DNA from: Chitinophaga varians
GTDB taxonomy: Bacteria; Bacteroidota; Bacteroidia; Chitinophagales; Chitinophagaceae
Assembly (NCBI RefSeq): GCF_012641275.1
Contig: NZ_JABAIA010000001.1
Coordinates: forward strand, 1,798,001-1,862,000
DNA length: 64,000 bases
Direction of reading: 5' to 3'
The translations under genes were made by a program, and so were the position numbers. Below are positions 17,291 through 25,964 of this stretch, piece by piece (position 1 is the stretch's first letter; every line of letters starts with the position of its first letter). The notes below the pieces were generated by a model. It was not told where the DNA came from. It made no database searches and saw nothing but the letters and a program-made list of their open reading frames with translations.

Positions 17291-19045
17291 TTATTTTTTG
17301 TTGGCAGCTGGTTTAGCGGCTGGCTTGGCAGACGCTTTTTCGCGGCTGTTCATGTTTTCTTTGATCTGTTTAACGGTTACGTTGTTTGGATCAATAGCGG
17401 ACAGCTTATCAGCATACACCTGAACATTGGCTTTATCTTCCTTGAAGTAGTAGTACAACAGTTCGTAAGTATAAGCGTAAGTCAGGGTGTTTTTGTTTTT
17501 GTCAGCGCCGTTAGGCTCAGTGATTTCTATGTATTTATCATAGAAAGGCTTAGCAACACCGCTCTGGCCCTGCTGATCTTTGGCGAAGTTGGCCTGGCCT
17601 CTCCAGTAATAACCGGTGCCCAGTTCTGGTTTCGCCTCTATTACTTTCTGGAACGCAGCATCTGCTTTGTTGATCAGCGCGGTATCCACTGGTTTGGAAC
17701 CAATACCGGCATAGTAATAGTTGAGACCTACGTTGAAGTAGTCGATAGCGCCAAGTGTTTCTTTATTGGCCAGACGCAGCTCATTGGCTTTTTCATACCA
17801 GTCACCAGCCTGTTCGAATTTTCTCGCAGCTTTCAGTGCTTCAGCGATCTGGATGTAAGTCTCAGGATCTTTAGCGGTAGTGGAAGAAGCGAATTTTTCC
17901 AGGTAGCCCAGTGCTTTGTCTGTGTACTGGTTCTGTGTAGCAGAATCAGAAGATTTCAGACGGAGGTAGATAGTGCTCAGCAGTTTGTAGTCGCTGGAGT
18001 CCAGTTTGCCTTCACCTGCAGCCTGCACATAATCATCCATTACTTTTTTCGCGCTCAGGGAATCGCCTTTCTGCAGGTAAGCATCACCTACCAGCAGGCT
18101 AAACTTGTTTTTATAAAACTCGTTGGCACCGGCCATAGCGGCTTTACCTTTATTGATAGCGCCATCGTAGTCTTTTTTGAAGAACGCTACGGAAGCAGCC
18201 AGGTATTCGTTTTTGGTTTTATCTGCCGGGTCAGCGATGGCCATGTATTTCTCCAGGTATTCAGCGGCTTTTTCCCATGACAGCTGATCTTTTTTAGGAG
18301 TAGTATAGAACAGGAACAGCTCATTGAAGGCGGGAGCATAGTTCGGGTCCATATTGGTAGCTTTGGTCCAGTCAGCCACTGCTTCAGCTTTCAGTCTCGC
18401 GTTGTAGTTTACGAGGCCTTGTTTCATAACAGCTTCGGCATTGTTGGCGTCCAGTTCCAGCGCTTTTTCGTAAGCAGCGATGGCTTTACCGCCGTTTTCG
18501 CCGCCCAGGTAGCGGTAGGCGTCACCTTGTTCGATATAGTCAGCCGCGGTAGCGGTGTACATTTCTTTTTTCTTGCGGCCTTCGTTGTTCAGGAGCTTGT
18601 CCATTACAGTGAGGGCATAAGCGCGGTCACCGCCTTTTACTTCTGTGTTGGCATCAGCAATGGCGCGGGCTACGTCACCATCACGGCCCTGGGTAGCAGC
18701 TGTTGCAGCTTCAAATTTAGCTTTGGCGGCAGCAGCATCACCTTTTATCAGATCGATACGGCCCATACCAGCCTGCAATAAAGCTGAAGTCGGAACGGCC
18801 TGCAAACCCTTCTGGAAGGTAGCAGTAGCGCCGGCTACGTCTTCCGTGGCGAGTTGTGCTATACCCATGTAATAATAAGCTTTGTCTTCAGTTGGTTTCG
18901 CAGCAATTACTTTTTCAAACGTCTGTTTGGCGGACAGGTTTTTACCATAATACAGGTCTTTCAATCCATCCTGCACAGATTGAGCCATCACACTGCCGGA
19001 GGCGGCGCACAGCAATGCTACGAGTAAACTTTTCCGTCTGTTCAT
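17291..19045 (-). CDS. Secreted tetratricopeptide-repeat protein
   Basis: A 584-residue protein with a signal peptide (MNRRKSLLVALLCAASGSVMAQ) followed by an array of TPR-like helix pairs over most of its length, for example KAYYYMGIAQLATEDVAGA near 55 and AYEKALELDANNAEAVMKQG near 205. The C-terminus is a Lys/Ala/Pro tail (KASAKPAAKPAANKK). TPRs make a protein-binding scaffold, here in the periplasm. The ATG at 19045 is used; a TTG 6 bp upstream is also in frame. It is 38 bp downstream of the PstS-like lipoprotein gene. In other Bacteroidota I recall this pair near ExbB/ExbD/TonB genes, which are not present here. Specific role unknown. Confidence 0.85.
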   Translation of the reverse strand: MNRRKSLLVALLCAASGSVMAQSVQDGLKDLYYGKNLSAKQTFEKVIAAKPTEDKAYYYMGIAQLATEDVAGATATFQKGLQAVPTSALLQAGMGRIDLIKGDAAAAKAKFEAATAATQGRDGDVARAIADANTEVKGGDRAYALTVMDKLLNNEGRKKKEMYTATAADYIEQGDAYRYLGGENGGKAIAAYEKALELDANNAEAVMKQGLVNYNARLKAEAVADWTKATNMDPNYAPAFNELFLFYTTPKKDQLSWEKAAEYLEKYMAIADPADKTKNEYLAASVAFFKKDYDGAINKGKAAMAGANEFYKNKFSLLVGDAYLQKGDSLSAKKVMDDYVQAAGEGKLDSSDYKLLSTIYLRLKSSDSATQNQYTDKALGYLEKFASSTTAKDPETYIQIAEALKAARKFEQAGDWYEKANELRLANKETLGAIDYFNVGLNYYYAGIGSKPVDTALINKADAAFQKVIEAKPELGTGYYWRGQANFAKDQQGQSGVAKPFYDKYIEITEPNGADKNKNTLTYAYTYELLYYYFKEDKANVQVYADKLSAIDPNNVTVKQIKENMNSREKASAKPAAKPAANKK

Positions 19046-19083
19046 TTGCAATCTGGTTTTTTAGTTTTAGTTGTGTTTTTTGA

Positions 19084-19998
19084 CTATTTAAGGTTGGCTT
19101 CCCTGAATACCACGTTCAATCTCGCGGGGAATAAGCGGGCCTGTTTGATCACGAGTTGGCCCTCATAACTACCAAGGAAGGTAGCAAATCCCGAGCCTAA
19201 ACCATGGTAAGGCTCTTTCAGACAAAAGAAGAAGCCACGTTTTAATGGATAGGACCCGATACCAATGTAAGCCTGATAAGGCAATACAAATTCCGAACCA
19301 TTATCCGCTCTCAGCTTTACAACGGACACTTTATTGGTGAATGCGAGGGCCAGTGAATCGCTGGGATCAGAGATCCAGCTCACACCTATCACGCCGATTG
19401 CGTCCTTGTTTTTGGCGACGTAATCTATCACTTCCGGGTTAGTCTTGGCTGCCATGGTATTGGCCGGCAAAGGTTTACCTTTATTGATGGAATCCTGAAT
19501 ATAACGTACGGTGCTTGAGTTGGCATTATCAAACACCAGTTGCCATTTCCTGTCTTTATTAGTGCCGTCCATGATGCCACGTACCTGGTCCATTGTGAGG
19601 ATGGAATCCGGATTAGCGTGGTTCACCACCAGCGCCAGCGCGTCCCAGGCCAGCATTAAGCTTTGAGGCGTGATCTTTATCTTCTTGAAATAATCACGTT
19701 CAGCAGCACTGAAATCGCGTGTGACAATGATCAGGCGCGCACTATCATTTAAAAGATCTTTAAAGCACTCTGCCTCCGGTTTGTAGGAAGCAATAATATG
19801 TGCCTTTGGATACAATGATTCAAAAACCTTGATTTCCGAATCCAGTAACGGTTTATACGTTTCATCCACGCTGATACGTATCTCCCCTTCTGTGGCCGTA
19901 TCCACTTTTTTCGCATTAGGATTGGGGCCGCAGGCCGCCAGCAGTAATGTCAAGGCTGTTAAATATACAGCATACTTTTTAGTAATCCTGAAAAACAT
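19084..19998 (-). CDS. PstS-like substrate-binding lipoprotein
   Basis: A 304-residue lipoprotein: a lipobox LLAAC places the lipidated cysteine at C23, after MFFRITKKYAVYLTALTLLL. The mature part resembles periplasmic phosphate-binding PBP-like domains: EIRISVDETYKPLLDSEI, IIVTRDFSAAERDYF, WDALALVVNHANPDSILTMDQVRGI and NSSTVRYIQDS. The ATG at 19998 is chosen because it starts the lipoprotein signal; the frame extends 23 codons upstream into the preceding gene. No pst permease or ATPase genes are adjacent, so it probably does not serve a classical phosphate ABC importer. It sits 13 bp after a two-helix membrane protein gene and before the TPR gene. Ligand unknown. Confidence 0.85.
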   Translation of the reverse strand: MFFRITKKYAVYLTALTLLLAACGPNPNAKKVDTATEGEIRISVDETYKPLLDSEIKVFESLYPKAHIIASYKPEAECFKDLLNDSARLIIVTRDFSAAERDYFKKIKITPQSLMLAWDALALVVNHANPDSILTMDQVRGIMDGTNKDRKWQLVFDNANSSTVRYIQDSINKGKPLPANTMAAKTNPEVIDYVAKNKDAIGVIGVSWISDPSDSLALAFTNKVSVVKLRADNGSEFVLPYQAYIGIGSYPLKRGFFFCLKEPYHGLGSGFATFLGSYEGQLVIKQARLFPARLNVVFREANLK

Positions 19999-20011
19999 AT
20001 CTTCCGTCTCT

Positions 20012-20248
20012 TTAATTCCTGTTAAAAAATAACTTCCGGATACCATTATACACCCTGAAAATACCATACAGCATTAGCGCGATGCCCAATATGACCATCC
20101 ATTGCCGGGATATACGGAATTCACCCAATCCAAGCTTTTCCGCGAAGATGGCGAAAAGCCCGAAAAGAATAAAGAAGATACCTCTTATCAGTTCACCCAT
20201 AGGCCTGTACCGGTTTTCCGGCAGCCTGTTTGTTTGTTCGTCTTGCAT
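20012..20248 (-). CDS. Small two-helix membrane protein
   Basis: A 78-residue protein with a polar N-terminus (MQDEQTNRLPENRYRPMGEL) and two hydrophobic helices, about 22-38 (GIFFILFGLFAIFAEKLG) and 50-67 (WMVILGIALMLYGIFRVY), ending in a basic tail. I do not recognise a named family. It is the first gene of a three-gene unit with the PstS-like lipoprotein and the TPR protein, with a 13-bp spacer to the next start, which supports it being real. Confidence 0.7.
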   Translation of the reverse strand: MQDEQTNRLPENRYRPMGELIRGIFFILFGLFAIFAEKLGLGEFRISRQWMVILGIALMLYGIFRVYNGIRKLFFNRN

Positions 20249-20566
20249 TTCCGTCTTGCGATTTACAATTATACAAAAAAATATTTTTTAATCTTGATTC
20301 TCGAATTTTAGAGGAATGTTAAAAAAAAGCTGCAAAACCCTTACCGGATGACCATAGAAGCGCAATTTGAGGCATTTTTTCAACATGTTGTAATTTTTTG
20401 ATTTAAAATTTCATCATTTCCCGGTATTTATAGTTGACATATCCATTTCCTGTATGTAAGCAAAATCAGCCGGCCTGATTGCTTTTGTTGACTAAAAGAT
20501 GCAAATAGATGAACATTTCCATAATAACTTGTAGGTTTGCGGCCTGATACGCAATTCTCTGAAACG
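20249..20566. other. Divergent intergenic region
   Basis: AT-rich gap between the divergent small membrane protein gene and the phosphatase gene. It should hold promoters for both. A stable hairpin (AATCAG-ccggc-CTGATT inside AAGC/GCTT, 20458-20483) is followed by TTTT on the plus strand and lies about 50 bp before the phosphatase -7 element. No ORF is evident. Confidence 0.4.
20532..20539 (+). promoter_or_regulatory. Possible -7 element for phosphatase-hisS
   Basis: TAGGTTTG matches TAnnTTTG and lies 27 bp before the ATG of the phosphatase gene. No good -33 TTTG is found at the usual distance, so support is partial. Confidence 0.4.
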
Positions 20567-21004
20567 ATGAAGATACTGATGGTATGCCTTGGTAATATTT
20601 GCCGCTCACCCCTGGCGGAAGGTATTATGCGGCAGCTTGCACAAGAAAAGGGGCTGAACTGGGAAATAGACTCGGCTGGCACGGGCAACTGGCATGTGGG
20701 GCATTCGCCGGACCACCGCGCCATCCGCGAAGCACGCCGCCAGGGCGTGGACATCTCCGGACTGGCTGCCCGGCAGTTTGAAACAGCCGATTTTGACCGG
20801 TTTGACCGCATCTACGTCATGGACCATAACAACCATCGTGACGTACTGAAAAAAGCCCGTAACGAAGCGGACAAGGCCAAAGTAAGACATCTGCTGGCAG
20901 ATGACCAGGACGTGCCCGACCCATGGTTCGACGACGCCCTCTTTGCCCCTGTATATCAACTGATCTTCAATGCCTGTAAAGACATCACCGATCAGGAACT
21001 GTAA
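20567..21004 (+). CDS. Low-molecular-weight protein tyrosine phosphatase
   Basis: A 145-residue cytosolic phosphatase. The P-loop CLGNICRS (C7 to R13, C-x5-R) is at the extreme N-terminus as in all members, and the general-acid aspartate is in VPDPWFDD (D118). The enzyme hydrolyses phosphotyrosine through a cysteinyl-phosphate intermediate. The ATG at 20567 is used since the catalytic loop must lie about six residues from the start; 10 more upstream codons are open but atypical. hisS follows after 30 bp in the same direction, suggesting co-transcription. Genes of this family sometimes pair with tyrosine kinases of polysaccharide export, but none is present here. Confidence 0.93.
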   Translation: MKILMVCLGNICRSPLAEGIMRQLAQEKGLNWEIDSAGTGNWHVGHSPDHRAIREARRQGVDISGLAARQFETADFDRFDRIYVMDHNNHRDVLKKARNEADKAKVRHLLADDQDVPDPWFDDALFAPVYQLIFNACKDITDQEL

Positions 21005-21034
21005 CCACCACCATCACGATAATATTTTTTGAAG

Positions 21035-22384
21035 ATGATAAAACCCGGTATTCCCAACGGAACCCGCGACTTTGGCCCTGTTGTAGTCAGAAAACGCAAC
21101 TATATTTTCCGGACCATCCGCGAAACATTTGAAGTATTCGGCTTCCAGCCACTCGAAACACCCGCCATGGAGAACCTCTCCACCCTCACCGGCAAATACG
21201 GCGAGGAAGGCGATAAACTTATGTTTAAAATACTCAACAACGGCGATATATTTCCTAAAGCACAAGCTGCCACCGATAACAAATCACTGGTAGCCGCCCT
21301 CTCTGAGAAAGCACTCCGGTACGACCTCACCATCCCGTTTGCCCGGTATGTGGTGATGAACCAGAACGACCTCGCCCTGCCTTTTAAACGCTACCAGATG
21401 CAGCCGGTATGGCGCGCCGATAAACCCCAGCGTGGCCGCTACCGCGAATTCTACCAGTGCGACGCCGACGTGGTAGGCAGCAACTCCCTCCTCAATGAAG
21501 TGGAACTGCTCCTCATCTACGACACCGTGCTCACCAAACTGGGCCTGCAAGGATATGAACTGCGCATCAACAACCGCAAAATACTGAGCGGCCTGGCCGA
21601 AGTAATCGGTAAACCGGAACTGCTCACCGATATCACCATCTCCATCGATAAACTGGATAAGATCGGCGCGGAAGGCGTACGCAAGGAACTGGCCACCAGA
21701 GGACTGACAGACGCGGACATCGCCACCATCGAGACTTTCCTGGCCATTAGCGGCACCAGTGAAGAGAAACTGGCACAGCTCAAAACCCTGCTCCAGTCAT
21801 CTCCTACCGCCCTCAAAGGCATCGAGGAACTGTCTTATGTGCTCAACTCAGGCTTCGGCACCTTCAACACCACGCCGGAAATCGACGTGACACTGGCCCG
21901 TGGCCTCAACTACTACACCGGCATGATCGTGGAAGTAAAAGCACCGCCCACCGTGAAAATGGGCAGCATTGGCGGCGGCGGCAGATATGATGACCTCACC
22001 GGCCTCTTTGGCCTTAAAGGCATTTCCGGAGTGGGCATCTCCTTTGGGGTAGACCGCATCTACGACGTACTGGAAGAACTGCAACTGTTCCCGCAGGAAG
22101 CGCAGCAGTCCACCAAAGTACTGTTCCTGAACCTCGGCGATGAAAGCGCCCGCACATGCTTCAGCTATATGATGCAGCTGCGCGCCAAAGGCATCGCTGC
22201 TGAACTGTTCCACGAGAACGCCAAAATGGACAAACAGCTGAAATACGCTAATAAAAGAGGTATTCCGTATGTGATCATCCTCGGCGAAGCGGAACTGCAG
22301 GAAGGCCTCATCGCGGTGAAGAACTTCATCACCGGCCAGCAGGAGAAGATCAAGGCAGAACAGCTGGCGGATTACAATTTCTAA
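21035..22384 (+). CDS. hisS: Histidyl-tRNA synthetase
   Basis: A 449-residue class II aminoacyl-tRNA synthetase. Motif 2 is visible as RYREFYQCDADVVG, the histidine-specific loops as ARGLNYYTGMIVEV (HisA) and SIGGGGRYDDLTGLFG (HisB), and motif 3 as GVGISFGVDRI. The C-terminal anticodon-binding domain (about 350-449) follows. It charges tRNA-His with histidine. The ATG at 21035 (MIKPGIPNGTRDFGP) matches the family start. A bidirectional terminator separates it from the convergent dsbD gene. Confidence 0.97.
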   Translation: MIKPGIPNGTRDFGPVVVRKRNYIFRTIRETFEVFGFQPLETPAMENLSTLTGKYGEEGDKLMFKILNNGDIFPKAQAATDNKSLVAALSEKALRYDLTIPFARYVVMNQNDLALPFKRYQMQPVWRADKPQRGRYREFYQCDADVVGSNSLLNEVELLLIYDTVLTKLGLQGYELRINNRKILSGLAEVIGKPELLTDITISIDKLDKIGAEGVRKELATRGLTDADIATIETFLAISGTSEEKLAQLKTLLQSSPTALKGIEELSYVLNSGFGTFNTTPEIDVTLARGLNYYTGMIVEVKAPPTVKMGSIGGGGRYDDLTGLFGLKGISGVGISFGVDRIYDVLEELQLFPQEAQQSTKVLFLNLGDESARTCFSYMMQLRAKGIAAELFHENAKMDKQLKYANKRGIPYVIILGEAELQEGLIAVKNFITGQQEKIKAEQLADYNF

Positions 22385-22401
22385 TATTTATTTATCGACA
22401 T

Positions 22402-22436
22402 AAAAAAAGCGGAGATCAGTGATCTCCGCTTTTTTA
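22402..22436. terminator. Bidirectional terminator between hisS and dsbD
   Basis: Near-perfect 11-bp dyad AGCGGAGATCA/TGATCTCCGCT (22408-22430) flanked by A7 on the left and T7 on the right, so it can end transcripts from both directions. Confidence 0.9.
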
Positions 22437-22455
22437 TTATCTGAAGTCAGTCAGC

Positions 22456-24489
22456 TTATTGCTTTCTTTTCGCAAATTCCGCTTTCGCTTTTTCCAGGTA
22501 TTCGATAAATGCATTGGCATCCTCTTTCGGATCATAACCATAGCCTTTATTCACCAGCGCAGCACCTGTCAGGTCAACAGGAATGTAGTAAGGCTGGGAA
22601 TTACGGTTGAAATGGGTAGCTTCCAGGTCCAGGTTTTTCTGGCCGATGTCCTTGATTTTGGTGCCATCGAATTTGGAAACATATCTTTCCGCTTCCGGCA
22701 GGGCAGTCTTTTCATCAGTGTAAAGTGAAGCCACAATAAAATCGTTGCGCAGGATTTTCATCACTGCCGGATTGGACAACACTGATTTTTCGAACTTACG
22801 GCAGTTCACGCAGGTGTGGCCGGTAAAGTCGAGCATCAGCGGTTTGTTGGCCGCTTTGGCTGCTGCCAGCGCTTCTTCGTAATCAAAGAACACGTTTTCC
22901 ACGCCCGGTATTTCAGAATGCAGGATGTCCACCAGTTTTTTCGGTTTGATGGCATTGGCATTGCCACCGGTGTTACCACCGCCGCCACCGCCGCTTTCCA
23001 GCGATGCCTGTATGTCTACGAGTGATTTGTTCAGATTGAAGTCCTGTGAGCCTTCATGCGGCAAAAAGCCGCTGATGCCTTTAAGCGGAGCGCCCCACAT
23101 GCCCGGGACCATATAGATCACGAAGGTAAAGGTCACAATCGCAAAACAGAGGCGGGTCACGGTCAGGAAAGGCACATCACTGTCGTGGCTGAACTTCAGT
23201 TTGCCGATCAGGTACAATGTCAGCAGGCCAAAGATCGCGATCCACAGGGCCAGGAATATCTCGCGGTCCAGCAGGTTCCAGTGATAGGCCATGTCCACGT
23301 TGGACAGGAACTTCAGGGCCAGCGCCAGTTCCACGAAGCCGAGGGTTACCTTCACCGCGTTGAGCCATCCGCCGGATTTGCCGATTTTATTCAGCAGGCT
23401 GGGGAACAGTGCAAACAGGGAGAAAGGAATGGCCAGGGCCAGCGAGAAACCGAACATACCTACCAGCGGACCGGAGTTACCGCCTTTCGCCGCCAGTACC
23501 AGCAGGTTGCCCAGGATAGGACCAGTGCAGGAGAAAGACACGATGGCAAGGGTGAGCGCCATGAAGAAAATGCCCATGAAGCTGCCCATGCCTGCCCTTG
23601 AGTCAGACACGTTAGCCCAGGAGCTTGGCAGCGAAATCTCAAATGCCCCCAGGAACGAGAAGGCAAACAACAGGAAGATCACGAAGAAGATCATGTTGGC
23701 AATACCATTGCTGGCGAGGGAATTGAGCGCGCTGGCACCAAATATTTTGGTAATGAGGAAGCCCAGCAGGGTATAAATAACGATGATGGAGAGCGAGTAG
23801 ACAAAGGCGTTTTTAATGCCCTGCGCCCTTGTTCCGCTGCGTTTGGTAAAGAAGCTCACCGTGATAGGGATCATGGAGAACACGCAGGGCGTGATCAGGG
23901 CGATAAAACCGCCACCGAAGCTGGCCAGGAATATCCACATCAGGGATTTGTTGGAAGCGTCATCTTCCGCCACGTCGCCGGCGGCAGTGCCATTGGCAGC
24001 AGGAGCCACGGTGTTGCCGTTGCCGGTAGCAGCCGGTGCTACTTCCACATCAAAAGCAGCTTCTTCGGGGAGCACTTCTTCCCCTTTCAGCACCATGTAG
24101 GTGATATTGCCTTTGATTTTACCGGAAGCAGGCGTGCCTTTCACTTCAGCCACCAGCTCTACTTCGTTTTCAAAGTATTTGATATCGAGGTTGTCGAACA
24201 GCGGTTCTTTACGCTGTAAGATCTGACCTTTTTCAGTAATGGCGCCCAAAGTAAGTTTGGTGGCGCTGTCGGGAACAATGCGGGTGTTCGGGTCATCGTT
24301 GCCCATGGTAGTGGAAAACAACAGCGCTCCTTTTTCTATCGTTGCCCTGGCATGGAGTACGTATTCCTGGTCGTTTTTCTTTTCGGCGGAGAACTCCCAC
24401 TTAACAGGCTTAGGGCTCTGGTCTTGTGCGTTGGCACCGAAGGTGAATAGCAGGAAGACCGGTATCAGCAATGAAAGCAAATGCTTCAT
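22456..24489 (-). CDS. dsbD: DsbD-type thiol:disulfide interchange protein with cysteine-less alpha domain
   Basis: A 677-residue membrane protein that carries reducing power from cytoplasmic thioredoxin to the periplasm. In order: signal peptide (1-22), an alpha-type beta-sandwich (about 25-150), an Ala/Asn/Gly linker, an eight-helix CcdA-like domain (about 183-465) with its redox pair C202 (ITPCVFSMIP) and C321 (SFSCTGPILG), a glycine run, and a C-terminal thioredoxin-like gamma domain (about 520-677) with CVNC at 560-563. The alpha domain lacks both catalytic cysteines: the stretch equivalent to VCDDHQCLPP in the neighbouring protein reads VLKGEEVLPE here. The adjacent upstream gene encodes a stand-alone alpha domain that does have them, so the two probably act together. 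The spacer (104 bp) contains a stable hairpin at 24532-24557. Confidence 0.92.
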   Translation of the reverse strand: MKHLLSLLIPVFLLFTFGANAQDQSPKPVKWEFSAEKKNDQEYVLHARATIEKGALLFSTTMGNDDPNTRIVPDSATKLTLGAITEKGQILQRKEPLFDNLDIKYFENEVELVAEVKGTPASGKIKGNITYMVLKGEEVLPEEAAFDVEVAPAATGNGNTVAPAANGTAAGDVAEDDASNKSLMWIFLASFGGGFIALITPCVFSMIPITVSFFTKRSGTRAQGIKNAFVYSLSIIVIYTLLGFLITKIFGASALNSLASNGIANMIFFVIFLLFAFSFLGAFEISLPSSWANVSDSRAGMGSFMGIFFMALTLAIVSFSCTGPILGNLLVLAAKGGNSGPLVGMFGFSLALAIPFSLFALFPSLLNKIGKSGGWLNAVKVTLGFVELALALKFLSNVDMAYHWNLLDREIFLALWIAIFGLLTLYLIGKLKFSHDSDVPFLTVTRLCFAIVTFTFVIYMVPGMWGAPLKGISGFLPHEGSQDFNLNKSLVDIQASLESGGGGGGNTGGNANAIKPKKLVDILHSEIPGVENVFFDYEEALAAAKAANKPLMLDFTGHTCVNCRKFEKSVLSNPAVMKILRNDFIVASLYTDEKTALPEAERYVSKFDGTKIKDIGQKNLDLEATHFNRNSQPYYIPVDLTGAALVNKGYGYDPKEDANAFIEYLEKAKAEFAKRKQ

Positions 24490-24592
24490 ATAGTCAATAG
24501 GCTTTAAAGAATATACAGTAGGTTAAACGACAACGAGTCCCCCGGGAGGAACTCGTTCATCGTATAGACATATTTTTGGTGATGGTGTGCAA

Positions 24593-25048
24593 TTATTTTC
24601 CTCCCACACTTACCGCGAATTCCACTTCTTTCGGAGGAAGGCACTGGTGGTCGTCACATACCATGAACTCTACGGAGCCTTTCACTTTAGTGGCAGCCTT
24701 ACCTTTAACAGTCACTGTTTGTACGAAGTTGACCGTGTTTTCGTAGTATTTCAGTTCAGAGTTAAAGTTTTTATCGAAGGATTTGTGCAGTTTGCCATTT
24801 TCTTTCACTTTACCGTCGGTAGCCACCAGCGGGTTTTTAGTGAATTTGAAGCTGGTAGGGACCGGGCCTTCGCCTGCTTCCTGTGCATATAAGTGCCAGC
24901 CGTTTTCGATGGTGGCAGTAGCGTGAACTTCGTAAGTGGTGGCATTTACCTTTTTGGAGGTAAAGCTCCATTTAACCGGATTCTCGATCTGCGCGCTTGC
25001 CAGGATAGGCAGGGCGAACAGTGCCAGTGCTGTGAGTAATTTTTTCAT
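24593..25048 (-). CDS. Stand-alone DsbD alpha-domain protein with intact CxxxxC
   Basis: A 151-residue periplasmic protein: signal peptide MKKLLTALALFALPILASAQ, then one DsbD alpha-type domain. It is plainly related to the N-terminus of the dsbD product next to it (NPVKWSFTSKK against KPVKWEFSAEK; ELKYYENTVNF against DIKYFENEVEL; KGSVEFMV against KGNITYMV), pointing to a tandem duplication. Unlike that domain it keeps the redox cysteines C131 and C136 in VCDDHQCLPP. The likely role is to receive electrons from the DsbD gamma domain and reduce periplasmic partners. It lies just upstream of dsbD and 34 bp downstream of purQ's neighbour spacer on the same strand orientation. Confidence 0.85.
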   Translation of the reverse strand: MKKLLTALALFALPILASAQIENPVKWSFTSKKVNATTYEVHATATIENGWHLYAQEAGEGPVPTSFKFTKNPLVATDGKVKENGKLHKSFDKNFNSELKYYENTVNFVQTVTVKGKAATKVKGSVEFMVCDDHQCLPPKEVEFAVSVGGK

Positions 25049-25062
25049 GTTTTTCTTTTTAA

Positions 25063-25085
25063 TTGGTTGGTTGGTTGATTGATTA
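25063..25085. repeat. Tetranucleotide repeat in the alpha-domain gene leader
   Basis: TTGGTTGGTTGGTTGATTGA: three TTGG and two TTGA units between the purQ stop and the start of the alpha-domain gene, about 15 bp before the ATG on the minus strand. Confidence 0.6.
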
Positions 25086-25775
25086 ATTATTGTTGATCAG
25101 GCTTTGGAGTATCAGCTTTCCGTCAGTGTTACCAAGCACTTTGCTGGTAGCTCTTTCCGGGTGAGGCATCATTCCAAATACATTTCTCTGTTTATTGCAG
25201 ATGCCAGCGATGTTACGGATGGCACCGTTATGGTTAGCTGAGTCAATAATATTGCCAAACTCATCGCAGTAGCGGAAGAGGATTTGTTTGTTTCTTTCCA
25301 GTTCGTCCAAAGTGGCGTCGTCAGCATAGTAACGGCCTTCACCATGGGCAATCGGGATCATCAGCGGGCGGCCGGTCACGTCTTTGGTGAGGGAAGCCTC
25401 GTTGTTTTCGCTTTTCAGGAAAACGTTTTTGCAGATGAACTGCTGGTTCTGGTTACGCAGCAACACGCCTGGCAACAGACCTGCTTCGCACAGTACCTGG
25501 AAACCGTTGCATACACCTATCACACGACCGCCTTTGTTGGCAAATTCGATCACGCTCTGCATCATAGGGCTGAACCTGGCGATAGCGCCGCAACGCAGGT
25601 AGTCACCATAGGAAAATCCACCCGGTAATACAATACAATCTGTTGTGCTGAACGCGCTCAGGTCTTTATCCTTGTGCCACAGCTCTATTACTTCCTGCCC
25701 CAGATCGTTGCGCAGGGAATCAATCATGTCATGATCACAGTTAGAGCCCGGAAAGGTGACAACGCCAAATTTCAT
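25083..25775 (-). CDS. purQ: Phosphoribosylformylglycinamidine synthase subunit PurQ
   Basis: A 230-residue class I glutamine amidotransferase. The triad is visible: nucleophile C89 in VIGVCNGFQVL, and H205 and E207 in MMPHPERAT. It supplies ammonia to PurL for step four of purine synthesis, converting FGAR to FGAM. Being a separate PurQ, it implies a small-type PurL and a PurS encoded elsewhere; neither is in the window. A possible -7 element (TAATTTTG on the minus strand, 25886-25879) lies about 105 bp upstream. Confidence 0.95.
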   Translation of the reverse strand: MKFGVVTFPGSNCDHDMIDSLRNDLGQEVIELWHKDKDLSAFSTTDCIVLPGGFSYGDYLRCGAIARFSPMMQSVIEFANKGGRVIGVCNGFQVLCEAGLLPGVLLRNQNQQFICKNVFLKSENNEASLTKDVTGRPLMIPIAHGEGRYYADDATLDELERNKQILFRYCDEFGNIIDSANHNGAIRNIAGICNKQRNVFGMMPHPERATSKVLGNTDGKLILQSLINNN

Positions 25776-25964
25776 CTGAAAATGTTTTGTGTTTATATGT
25801 AAAAAATATTTTATTAATCGGTCCTCCCCGCTTATTCACATGATATTAAACTCTTATATCAAAGCCACCGGGAAAGGACAAAATTACTTCTCCATTCGCA
25901 ATTTTCCATTGCCGCTCATCCTGATTTAACAAATTACTGGCAGCCAATCAGTTAAAAAAGCGAT

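Noticed and set aside
20458..20484. Hairpin plus T4 upstream of the phosphatase gene as the end of another small RNA
   Set aside because: No matching upstream promoter was found on the plus strand, so it is only noted as a dyad in the intergenic entry.
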